DNA of 33,631 nucleotides from Streptomyces anulatus (GTDB lineage Bacteria > Actinomycetota > Actinomycetes > Streptomycetales > Streptomycetaceae). Under the pieces are notes generated by a model. That model was not told the origin of the DNA. It saw nothing but the letters and a program-made list of their open reading frames with translations, and did not search any database. Positions 14,467-20,870 of this stretch are shown piece by piece; positions within the stretch are counted from its first letter, which is position 1, and every line of letters starts with the position of its first letter. The stretch covers positions 1 through 33,631 of the forward strand of contig NZ_JOEZ01000052.1 of the NCBI RefSeq assembly GCF_000721175.1, in the 5' to 3' direction. The position numbers were made by a program, and so were the translations under genes.

Positions 14467-15266
14467 GTCGTTGCAACACCCCAGCTCAGGGGATGCGATG
14501 GACTTCGAGACCCGGGAGAACCGGGGGCGGCCGACCGGGAAGGGAAGGGCCCGCGAGCGGGCTGCGTACTTCCTGCTCATGGAGCAGGGCTACAGCATCC
14601 GGGAAGCGGCCCGGATCGCCGGGAGCCATCTGCGTACCGGTAGGCGGTGGCGTAACGACTGGCACTCACCACCAGGCGGCAGGAAGGCTGTTCCTCCGAT
14701 CTACCCGTTGCCGGGAGGGGACCCGCTCCGGTCCCGGAGGAACCGCCTCCGCCCTCGCGTTACGTGCGTGAGTGCGACCGCATCCACATCGCGGACCGTC
14801 TCCGGGAGAAGGCTCCCGTTCGGCAGATGGCCGTCGGCCGCGCCGCAGCCCTTCCACCATCAGCCGTGAGGTACGGCCCAACCGGCGACCGACGCCCCGG
14901 GGCGGGTTCGCCCACCAGCCCTTCCACGCGCATTGACGGGCCGAGCGACGGCTCGCCCGCCCAAGGCGGGCAAGATCGGCCAGAACCCCGAGCTGCGTGA
15001 CGTCATCCAGAACCACCTCGAAAGACTTGGAGTACCGAGCAGATCTGCCAGGCTCTGCGGACCCGATTCCCCGACCGGCCGGAGATGAACGTGGTCCGGC
15101 AGTACTTCCCGAAGGGCACCGACCTCACCTCCCACACCCCCGAGGACCAAGCGGCCGTCGCCGCCGGACTCAAGTGCCGACCACGCAGAACGCTCGGCTG
15201 GGATACCCCAGCCGAGCGCCTCGCCAAACTCCTGGCAACAGCCAGTTGATCACTGAGCTCAACGAC
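14467..15266. mobile_element. IS30-type element remnant, interior deleted
   Basis: The element contains both ends of an IS30-family transposase gene (14498-15249). Outside the gene are inverted GTCGTTG (14467-14473) and CAACGAC (15260-15266), and inside these AGCTCAG and CTGAGCT, suggesting degraded terminal repeats. Complete Streptomyces IS30 relatives are roughly 1.2 kb or more. Exact ends and target duplication cannot be fixed. Confidence 0.6.
14498..15249 (+). pseudogene. IS30-family transposase, frameshifted and internally deleted
   Basis: The N-terminus is intact from ATG 14498: MDFETRENRGRPTGKGRARE, then YFLLMEQGYSIREAARIAG, the helix-turn-helix. After about 14700 the family sequence continues in other frames: RECDRIHIADRLREKAPVRQ, RSPSTISREVRPNRRPTPRG, AGKIGQNPELRDVIQNHLER and WSTEQICQALRTRFPDRPEM. 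Directly after MNVV it jumps to RQYFPKGTDLTSHTPEDQ, and the frame then runs to the normal C-terminus AERLAKLLATAS. The DDE catalytic core between these blocks is missing. Frameshifts plus the deletion make it non-functional. Relatives insert through the ends recognised by this N-terminal domain, so the ends could in principle still be mobilised by an intact copy elsewhere. Confidence 0.85.
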
Positions 15267-15338
15267 CCCTGGAATTCGCCGGACGGCGGGGCCACTGTGC
15301 TCACGCGAACCCCGGGATGGGCACGGAGGGCCGCGGGA

Positions 15339-15533
15339 CTACCTGTCGTCGTCGCTGCGGAGGGAGTCCTTGACACCCTTCGCGCGGTCACCGGCCTCGC
15401 CCACCGCGTCCTTGGCCCGGCCCTTGGTCTGGTCGGTCTTGCCCTCGGCCTCCTTGCGGTGGTCGCCCGTCAGCTTGCCGACCGCTTCCTTGCCCTTGCC
15501 CTTGATCTTGTCCTTAGCGCTGTCACCACTCAC
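15339..15533 (-). CDS. CsbD-family stress protein
   Basis: A 64-residue, highly charged, hydrophilic protein: KDKIKGKGKEAVGKLTGDHR, then EAEGKTDQTKGRAKDAVGEA. This is the CsbD fold, a small helical bundle. In Bacillus subtilis csbD is a SigB general-stress gene of unknown biochemical role. The start is the GTG at 15533, with GGGAG about seven bases upstream. It lies 86 bases downstream of dps on the same strand, and the two may be co-transcribed under stress. The gap between them contains a 9-base tandem repeat. Confidence 0.9.
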   Translation of the reverse strand: MSGDSAKDKIKGKGKEAVGKLTGDHRKEAEGKTDQTKGRAKDAVGEAGDRAKGVKDSLRSDDDR

Positions 15534-15550
15534 GATGCCGCTCCCTTTCC

Positions 15551-15604
15551 ACTCGGATCACTCAGATCACTCGGGCCCCTCGGGCCGCTTGGATCGCTCG
15601 GACG
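15551..15604. repeat. Six-copy degenerate tandem repeat, 9-base period, dps-csbD gap
   Basis: Successive nonamers from 15551 are ACTCGGATC, ACTCAGATC, ACTCGGGCC, CCTCGGGCC, GCTTGGATC and GCTCGGACG. The array starts 15 bases after the dps stop codon and ends 17 bases before the csbD ribosome-binding region. Confidence 0.75.
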
Positions 15605-15619
15605 CCCGTCGGACGCCGG

Positions 15620-16090
15620 TCAGGCGCTTTCCGCCTGGAACATCCAGGCATGCTTCTCGAGCTCCGCCGTCAGCCCGATCAGCAGGTCCTGGGTGATCGG
15701 GTCCGGCTCGTCGGTCGCCTCGATGCGCTCCCGCATCCGGCCGATGACCACGCCCAGCGCGTCGACCAGGATCCTGACGGCGTCGGTGTCCTTGATCCAG
15801 CCCTCGGGCACGGACGCGATTGCGGTCTCCTTGGCCACCGTGCCCGAGCGCCCGTCCGGGTTGACCCCGACCGCCGAGGCGCGCTCGGCGACCGTGTCGG
15901 AGTGCTGCCGGGCCGTGACGACGACGTCGTCGAGCTGAAGGTGCACGGATCGGAAGCGCGGACCGACCACGTTCCAATGGACCTGCTTGGCCACCAGGGA
16001 GAGGTCGACGAGGTCGACCAGCGCGCCTTGCAGCGCCGTTCCCACGACCTTGAGATCACCCTCGGACAACGTGCTCTTGACCACAGACAT
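15620..16090 (-). CDS. dps: Dps-family ferritin-like DNA-protection protein
   Basis: A 156-residue four-helix ferritin-like protein. The Dps signature is in helix A/B: AKQVHWNVVGPRFRSVHLQL followed by DDVV, with H38, H50 and D54 forming the inter-subunit ferroxidase side. Dps dodecamers oxidise and store iron and protect DNA from oxidative damage. The tail is short (ending FQAESA), lacking a lysine-rich DNA-binding extension. It resembles the Dps that I recall beside clgR in S. coelicolor (dpsB). ATG 16090 has AGGAG seven bases upstream. A SigB-like promoter lies at 16138-16162. csbD follows downstream. Confidence 0.93.
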   Translation of the reverse strand: MSVVKSTLSEGDLKVVGTALQGALVDLVDLSLVAKQVHWNVVGPRFRSVHLQLDDVVVTARQHSDTVAERASAVGVNPDGRSGTVAKETAIASVPEGWIKDTDAVRILVDALGVVIGRMRERIEATDEPDPITQDLLIGLTAELEKHAWMFQAESA

Positions 16091-16137
16091 GTGCGCTACT
16101 CCTATCCGTCAGCCGTTTCACTGACCGTCTCAGTGCA

Positions 16138-16162
16138 TCACCCACGATGGCACATATGAAGC
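16138..16162 (-). promoter_or_regulatory. SigB-like stress promoter of dps
   Basis: On the minus strand GCTT (16162-16159), 15 bases, then GGGTGA (16143-16138). The S. coelicolor SigB-group consensus is GNNT-N14-16-GGGTAY; the -10 differs at its last two positions. A start near 16131 would give a leader of about 40 bases to the dps ATG. Confidence 0.5.
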
Positions 16163-16228
16163 AAAACGGTCATGTGGGCCTTGTCCTCCGTGTGCCCACT
16201 GGCCCCGGGCTCACACGCACAACGCAGA

Positions 16229-16264
16229 AGTCCCGGCCGGCCCCCTGAGGGGCCGACCGGGACT
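16229..16264. terminator. Strong hairpin downstream of clgR
   Basis: AGTCCCGGCCGGCCCC and GGGGCCGACCGGGACT form a 16-base stem with one mismatch around a CTGA loop. It lies 27 bases beyond the clgR stop. No long U run follows, as is common in high-GC terminators. Confidence 0.7.
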
Positions 16265-16290
16265 CCGGTCGAGCAACTGTGCCGCGCGGA

Positions 16291-16674
16291 TCAGGCGGCG
16301 ACGACGTCCACCGCTTCCGCGGGCGCCTTGATGGTCACCCGACCCGACGGCACTCCTGCGACCGACGAGACGGAGACGGAATTGAGCATGGGACGAACCG
16401 GTACTGGGACCGGATCACTGGCAGCTGCCGACTCGGCCAGCTCAGCGAGCGAGAGCTCGTCGCTCACTTCACGCATGAGCTCGGACATCCGTACGTCAAG
16501 CGCGTCGCAAATCGCGGAGAGCAGCTCGGAGGATGCCTCCTTCTGCCCCCGCTCCACCTCGGACAGATAACCGAGCGAGACCCGGGCGGACGAGGAGACT
16601 TCGCGCAGAGTACGGCCTTGGCGCTGGCGCTGCCGACGCAGCACGTCACCCAGCAGGCGACGGAGCAGAATCAT
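16291..16674 (-). CDS. clgR: ClgR, XRE-family activator of clp and lon protease genes
   Basis: A 127-residue regulator. The XRE helix-turn-helix occupies about residues 10-65: [20 protein letters not shown], then [20 protein letters not shown]. An acidic [13 protein letters not shown] segment and a Pro/Val tail follow, ending VDVVAA. ClgR activates clpP1, clpC and lon in Streptomyces and its own gene. It is itself degraded by ClpP, and the terminal Ala-Ala is the recognised degron, which is present here. The ATG at 16674 is supported by GGAGGG about eight bases upstream. A strong hairpin terminator follows at 16229-16264. Confidence 0.93.
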   Translation of the reverse strand: MILLRRLLGDVLRRQRQRQGRTLREVSSSARVSLGYLSEVERGQKEASSELLSAICDALDVRMSELMREVSDELSLAELAESAAASDPVPVPVRPMLNSVSVSSVAGVPSGRVTIKAPAEAVDVVAA

Positions 16675-16762
16675 CGGTGGCTCCCTCCTCGGACCGCGTA
16701 GCCGCATCCTTCACGCCCTACCGTACCGCCTTGTGCTGCGGCCGTGCGGGGAGCGATGTCGT

Positions 16763-16779
16763 GTTCACTCAGGGCTGCA
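16763..16779. promoter_or_regulatory. Candidate ClgR operator upstream of clgR
   Basis: CACTCAGGGCT (16766-16776) resembles the actinobacterial ClgR box core CGCYNANRGCG with two mismatches and has partly symmetric flanks (TT and GCAA). It lies about 90 bases upstream of clgR. Weak on sequence alone; autoregulation of clgR is known in the genus. Confidence 0.3.
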
Positions 16780-16783
16780 AACA

Positions 16784-17293
16784 TCAATTCCCCCCGTTCT
16801 GTTCCGTATCCTGTGCCCGCGCATTCTCACCGAGTTCGCTCGCGAGCAGTTCAAGAACGCTTCGCACACTCTCACTACGGATATCCGCCCTCCCACCATT
16901 CAACCGCAGAGCTGTCACTTTCTCGATGCCGGAGGGCCCGGCCACGGCCACGTAGACGGTGCCGACCGGCTGCCCGTCCTGGGGTTCCGGCCCCGCGACC
17001 CCCGTGGTGGAGACGCCCCAGTCCGCGTCGAGAACCCGGCGCACACCGGCCGCCATCTGCAGCGCGACCTCGGGGTCCACGGCTCCGCGCTCCGCCAGGA
17101 GGTTCCCGTCGACGCCCAGGACGTCCCGCTTCAGGAAGGTGGCGTAGGCCGTCACCGATCCCCGGAAGGATCGGGAGGCACCGGGCACGGAGGTCAGGTC
17201 GGCGGCGACCAGGCCGCCCGTCAGCGATTCGGCGACGGCGAGCGTCTCGCCCCGCGCTCCGAGAAGCCGGAGCACCCGGGCAGCGGCTGTCAC
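16784..17293 (-). CDS. cinA: Nicotinamide-nucleotide amidohydrolase (CinA C-terminal domain, PncC)
   Basis: A 169-residue stand-alone CinA_C domain. The family motif AESLTGG lies at about residues 21-27, followed by SVPGASRSFRGSVTAYATFL and the second motif STTGVAGPEPQDGQPVGTVY. The enzyme deamidates nicotinamide mononucleotide to nicotinate mononucleotide in NAD recycling. The N-terminal CinA ADP-ribose pyrophosphatase domain found in some bacteria is absent, as is usual in actinobacteria. The GTG start at 17293 overlaps the pgsA stop codon by four bases (GTGA), so it is translated by coupling as the last gene of the rimO-pgsA-cinA operon. Confidence 0.93.
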   Translation of the reverse strand: MTAAARVLRLLGARGETLAVAESLTGGLVAADLTSVPGASRSFRGSVTAYATFLKRDVLGVDGNLLAERGAVDPEVALQMAAGVRRVLDADWGVSTTGVAGPEPQDGQPVGTVYVAVAGPSGIEKVTALRLNGGRADIRSESVRSVLELLASELGENARAQDTEQNGGN

Positions 17294-18123
17294 CGCTCGG
17301 CCTCCGCGGTGTCGCGCGCCTCGGCAGTACGTCGTACGTCCGCCGAACCGGCCACAGCGCCTGCGGCCGGACCGGCAGGAGCCTGACCATCAGCCGCAGC
17401 GCACGCCACGGTGGCGCCGGAGGCCGGAAGCGCCTCCGTGGCCTCCATGGCCTCCGTGGCCCGCTCGGCGGATGCGGCGCGCTCGGCGGCGAGGCCCTTG
17501 CGGCGCAGGACGACCGCTTGGCGTACGTAATCGAGTCCGGTGACGACCGTCAGCACGACGGCGACCATCATCATCCAGAAGCGCAGGGTCGCCAGGGGTC
17601 CGGTGAGCACCAGGACGTACATCCCGGCCGCCGTCCCCTGCGCGAGCGTCTTCAGCTTGCCGCCTCTGCTGGCCGGGATCACCGCATGGCGGATCACCCA
17701 GAACCGCATCAGCGTGATGCCCAGCTCACGGGCGAGAATCACTCCGGTGATCCACCACGGCAGATCGCCCAGGACCGAAAGCGAGACGAGCGCCGCGCCC
17801 ATGATCGCCTTGTCGGCGATCGGGTCGGCGATCTTCCCGAAGTCGGTGACCAGGTTGTACGCCCGAGCCAGATGACCGTCGAACAGGTCGGTGATCATCG
17901 CGATGGCGAAGGCCGCCCAGGCGAAGGAGCGCCAGACCGGGTCGTATCCGCCTTCGTGGAACAGCAGCAGCACGAAGCCGGGCACGAGCAGCAGCCGCAC
18001 CATGGTGAGGATGTTGGCGATGTTCCACAGGCTGGCCTGGTTGACGGCCGCAGTGCCCAGCTTGCCGCCGCGGACCGGCTTCGCGCCGGAGCCGCCTGCC
18101 GCGGATGCCGGGACTCCGGTCAT
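17290..18123 (-). CDS. pgsA: CDP-diacylglycerol--glycerol-3-phosphate 3-phosphatidyltransferase
   Basis: A 277-residue membrane enzyme that makes phosphatidylglycerol phosphate. The CDP-alcohol phosphotransferase motif is complete: [18 protein letters not shown] followed by KIADPIADK, that is D-x2-DG-x2-AR-x8-G-x3-D-x3-D. Six or so hydrophobic helices surround it, for example [18 protein letters not shown] and [15 protein letters not shown]. coli PgsA is about 180 residues; the extra length is an N-terminal Gly/Ala segment and a C-terminal Ala/Glu-rich tail of about 75 residues without recognisable domain. The ATG overlaps the rimO stop as ATGA (18120-18123). Confidence 0.93.
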   Translation of the reverse strand: MTGVPASAAGGSGAKPVRGGKLGTAAVNQASLWNIANILTMVRLLLVPGFVLLLFHEGGYDPVWRSFAWAAFAIAMITDLFDGHLARAYNLVTDFGKIADPIADKAIMGAALVSLSVLGDLPWWITGVILARELGITLMRFWVIRHAVIPASRGGKLKTLAQGTAAGMYVLVLTGPLATLRFWMMMVAVVLTVVTGLDYVRQAVVLRRKGLAAERAASAERATEAMEATEALPASGATVACAAADGQAPAGPAAGAVAGSADVRRTAEARDTAEAER

Positions 18124-19601
18124 CTGGCTGCCTCCGCGAGCTCGTGGTGTTCGGCCACCAGGTCGACGCCCATGGTGCCCACTGCCTTTGCCTCGACCAT
18201 ACGGCCAGGCACGAGTCCCTCGCGTGTGGTGAAGACCACCTGGCCATCGGTTTCGGGAGCCTGGTGCGCCGCGCGTCCGATCGCGACCTCGCCGTCGTCC
18301 TCCGACTCCACGGACTCCACCAGCACCTTGAGGGTCTCTCCGACGCGCTCCTCGGCCCGCTGCGAGGTCAGCTCCTCGGCCAGTTGGGAGATGTGGGCGA
18401 GGCGCTCCGCGATGGTGTCGGCGTCGAGCTTGTTCTCGTAGCCGACCGCCTCGGTGCCGTCCTCGTCGGAGTAGCCGAAGACGCCGATCGCGTCGAGGCG
18501 GGCGCCGGTGAGGAAGCGTTCCAGCTCGGCGAGGTCCGCCTCGGTCTCGCCGGGGAAGCCGACGATGAAGTTGGAGCGGGCGCCGGCCTGGGGGGCCTTG
18601 CTCCGGATGGTGTCCAGGAGCTCCAGGAAGCGGTCGGTGTCGCCGAAGCGGCGCATCGCGCGCAGCACGCCCGGGGCGGAGTGCTGGAAGGAGAGGTCGA
18701 AGTACGGGGCGACCTTCGGCGTCGAGGTGAGGACGTCGATGAGGCCGGGGCGCATCTCGGCGGGCTGGAGGTAGCTGACCCGGATCCGCTCGATGCCGTC
18801 CACGTCGGCCAGCTCGGGCAGCAGGGTCTCCAGGAGGCGGATGTCGCCGAGGTCCTTGCCGTAGGAGGTGTTGTTCTCGGAGACGAGCATGACCTCCTTG
18901 ACGCCCTGCTCGGCCAGCCAGCGGGTCTCCTGGAGCACGTCCGAGGGGCGCCGCGAGATGAACGAGCCGCGGAAGGAGGGGATGGCGCAGAAGGAACAGC
19001 GGCGGTCGCAGCCGGAGGCGAGCTTCACCGAGGCGACGGGGCTGGTTCCGAGCCTGCGGCGCAGCGGCGCCCGCGGCCCGGAGACCGGCGCGACCCCTTC
19101 GGGGAGGTCCTCCGGCGCCGGGGCGGGTGCCTCCTGGGCGTGGCCGGGCAGCGCCACGGCGGCGTCCTGCCGTTCGGCGGGGCTGATCGGGAGCAGCTTG
19201 CGGCGGTCGCGCGGGGTGTGCGAGGCGTGGACGCCGCCGTTGAGGATGGTCTGGAGCCGATCGGAGATGTCGGCGTAGTCGTCGAATCCGAGGACGCCGT
19301 CCGCCTCCGGCAGGGCCTCGGCGAGGTCCTTGCCGTAGCGCTCGGCCATGCAGCCGACGGCGACGACGGCCTGGGTGCGGCCGTGATCCTTGAGATCGTT
19401 GGCTTCGAGCAGGGCGTCGACGGAGTCCTTCTTGGCGGCTTCGACGAACCCACAGGTGTTGACGACTGCGACATCCGCGTCGGAGGCATCCTCGACGAGG
19501 TCCCAGCCGTCCGCTGCCAAGCGGCCTGCAAGCTCCTCCGAGTCCACCTCGTTACGGGCGCAGCCAAGAGTGACAAGGGCGACGGTACGGCGTTCGGGCA
19601 T
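18120..19601 (-). CDS. rimO: Ribosomal protein S12 methylthiotransferase RimO
   Basis: A 493-residue radical SAM enzyme that adds a methylthio group to an aspartate of ribosomal protein S12. The N-terminal UPF0004 domain begins [20 protein letters not shown] and includes VVNTCGFV and VGCMAERY, supplying cluster cysteines. The radical SAM motif is CDRRCSFC (C198, C202, C205). The TRAM domain closes the C-terminus ([14 protein letters not shown] onward). An insertion of about 40 residues rich in Ala/Pro/Glu separates the domains before the SAM motif. The ATG at 19601 lies seven bases after a TAGTCT -10 box (19614-19609), with no ribosome-binding site, suggesting a leaderless transcript and an operon promoter separate from the RodZ-like gene upstream, which ends in its own terminator. 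Confidence 0.95.
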   Translation of the reverse strand: MPERRTVALVTLGCARNEVDSEELAGRLAADGWDLVEDASDADVAVVNTCGFVEAAKKDSVDALLEANDLKDHGRTQAVVAVGCMAERYGKDLAEALPEADGVLGFDDYADISDRLQTILNGGVHASHTPRDRRKLLPISPAERQDAAVALPGHAQEAPAPAPEDLPEGVAPVSGPRAPLRRRLGTSPVASVKLASGCDRRCSFCAIPSFRGSFISRRPSDVLQETRWLAEQGVKEVMLVSENNTSYGKDLGDIRLLETLLPELADVDGIERIRVSYLQPAEMRPGLIDVLTSTPKVAPYFDLSFQHSAPGVLRAMRRFGDTDRFLELLDTIRSKAPQAGARSNFIVGFPGETEADLAELERFLTGARLDAIGVFGYSDEDGTEAVGYENKLDADTIAERLAHISQLAEELTSQRAEERVGETLKVLVESVESEDDGEVAIGRAAHQAPETDGQVVFTTREGLVPGRMVEAKAVGTMGVDLVAEHHELAEAAR

Positions 19602-19701
19602 GGACTCAAGACTACTTTGTCCCGACGGTCCCCCTGCCGTGCAGGGTTGCCTGCCCCCGCCGCTGTTACTCCCCGTAGCAGGCGGGCCGGGCCGGGGAAC
19701 G

Positions 19702-19738
19702 CCGACGGGCGCCCGGCGCGAGGCCGGACGCCCGTCGG
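19702..19738 (-). terminator. Hairpin terminator of the RodZ-like gene
   Basis: CCGACGGGCG (19702-19711) pairs with CGCCCGTCGG (19729-19738). Within the loop CCGGC and GCCGG pair around GCGAG, making a nearly continuous 15-base stem. It lies 28 bases after the stop codon at 19767 and 100 bases before rimO. Confidence 0.8.
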
Positions 19739-19766
19739 GACGTGTACGCAAGCGGAGGACGGCGGA

Positions 19767-20567
19767 TCAGCCGGCCTCGGGGTCGCCCTTGGTGTACGAG
19801 AGCCGCTCGACCTGGCCGGGACCGAAGCGGTCCTCGACCTGCTTGCCGTTGACGAAGAGCTCGATCGCCCCGGCGTCGCCGAGGACGAGGTCGATGCGCT
19901 CCTTGTCCTGGAAGGTCTTGGACTCGCCCTGGAGCAGCAGCCCGTCGAAGAGCAGCCGGCCGTTGTGGTCCTTGGCCGAGATCCAGCTCTTGCCCCGGTC
20001 CGCGCTGAGTTTGACCGTCACCTTGTCCCGGGGGGCGGCGGCGATGGCGCTCTCGGAGGGCACGGGCTTGGAGGCGGAGGGCTTGGTCGCGGTGGGCTTG
20101 GCCGCGGTCTTGTCGGGCTTGGAGCCCTCCGCGATCTGCGCGGTGTTCGAGGGTTCGTCCTCGCCGCTGAGGAGCGTGAAGCCGACGAACCCGATCACGG
20201 CGACGATCGCCGCGACCATGGCGGCGGTCCAGTTGGGCCGCCGGGGTTCGGAGCGGATGCGTTCCGCTTCGAACAGCGGTGCCGCGGGGGTCGGTGCGGG
20301 ACGGCCGCCGTGATCGGCGTCGTACTCCTCGACCAGCGGTTCCGGATCGAGACCGACGGCACGGGCGAGCGTGCGGATGTGGCCGCGGGCGTAGACGTCG
20401 CCGCCGCAGCGGGAGAAGTCGTCCTGCTCGATCGCGTGCACGATGGGGATGCGCACCCGGGTGGAGCTGCTGACTTCCTCGACCGTCAGACCTGCGGCGA
20501 TTCGAGCCTGCTGAAGGGCACGACCGATCGAAGGCCGGTCGTCTTCGGGGGAGTTGCCGATGGACAC
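19767..20567 (-). CDS. RodZ-like membrane protein (HTH_25 plus DUF4115)
   Basis: A 266-residue protein with RodZ architecture. A cytoplasmic HTH_25 domain comes first (about 12-75: SIGRALQQARIAAGLTVEEV, then YARGHIRTLARAVGLDPEPL). One transmembrane helix follows (about 114-133), then a Lys/Pro/Ser/Ala-rich linker and an extracytoplasmic DUF4115 beta domain (about 182-262: SADRGKSWISAKDHNGRLLF). In rods RodZ links MreB to the wall synthesis machinery; in apically growing streptomycetes its partner is uncertain. The GTG at 20567 has GAAAGG about seven bases upstream. A candidate promoter lies at 20607-20637 and a strong terminator follows, so it is probably monocistronic. Confidence 0.88.
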   Translation of the reverse strand: MSIGNSPEDDRPSIGRALQQARIAAGLTVEEVSSSTRVRIPIVHAIEQDDFSRCGGDVYARGHIRTLARAVGLDPEPLVEEYDADHGGRPAPTPAAPLFEAERIRSEPRRPNWTAAMVAAIVAVIGFVGFTLLSGEDEPSNTAQIAEGSKPDKTAAKPTATKPSASKPVPSESAIAAAPRDKVTVKLSADRGKSWISAKDHNGRLLFDGLLLQGESKTFQDKERIDLVLGDAGAIELFVNGKQVEDRFGPGQVERLSYTKGDPEAG

Positions 20568-20606
20568 GGGGGCGCCTTTCGAGCGTGAGCCACCTGCTGG
20601 ATGTTC

Positions 20607-20637
20607 AGTCTAGGGGGGGTACGAAAAGGAGGGGCAA
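20607..20637 (-). promoter_or_regulatory. Candidate promoter of the RodZ-like gene
   Basis: On the minus strand TTGCCC (20637-20632), 19 bases, then TAGACT (20612-20607), about 40 bases upstream of the GTG. The spacer is slightly long. The rest of the 303-base gap 20568-20870 shows no gene, clear hairpin or repeat. Confidence 0.45.
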
Positions 20638-20870
20638 CCGGGAGGGCCGACTTTGTACGCCATCGGGCTCGCCGGACGGCCCCGCCACCGGCTCCGGGGC
20701 GGAGCGGGGGCGGAACACGGCCCCGATCGAGGACTGGGCAACCTGTAGTGGGCCGAACGGGGTGGGGGTACGGGTGAGGTGACGACGGAGCGAGCTGCGA
20801 GGAGGAGCACGGTTCCGTCCCTCCCTTCAACTGGACGTACGACCGTGCGAAACGGTTGCCCACAAAACCT

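Noticed and set aside
16834..16847. GTTCGCTCGCGAGC as a LexA or ClgR site
   Set aside because: It does not match GAACNNNNGTTC and lacks the five-base ClgR centre; it lies in the cinA coding region.
18105..20588. An 827-codon plus-strand frame antisense to rimO and the RodZ-like gene
   Set aside because: It crosses a strong terminator and an intergenic gap and has no domain; the opposite strand encodes complete known proteins.
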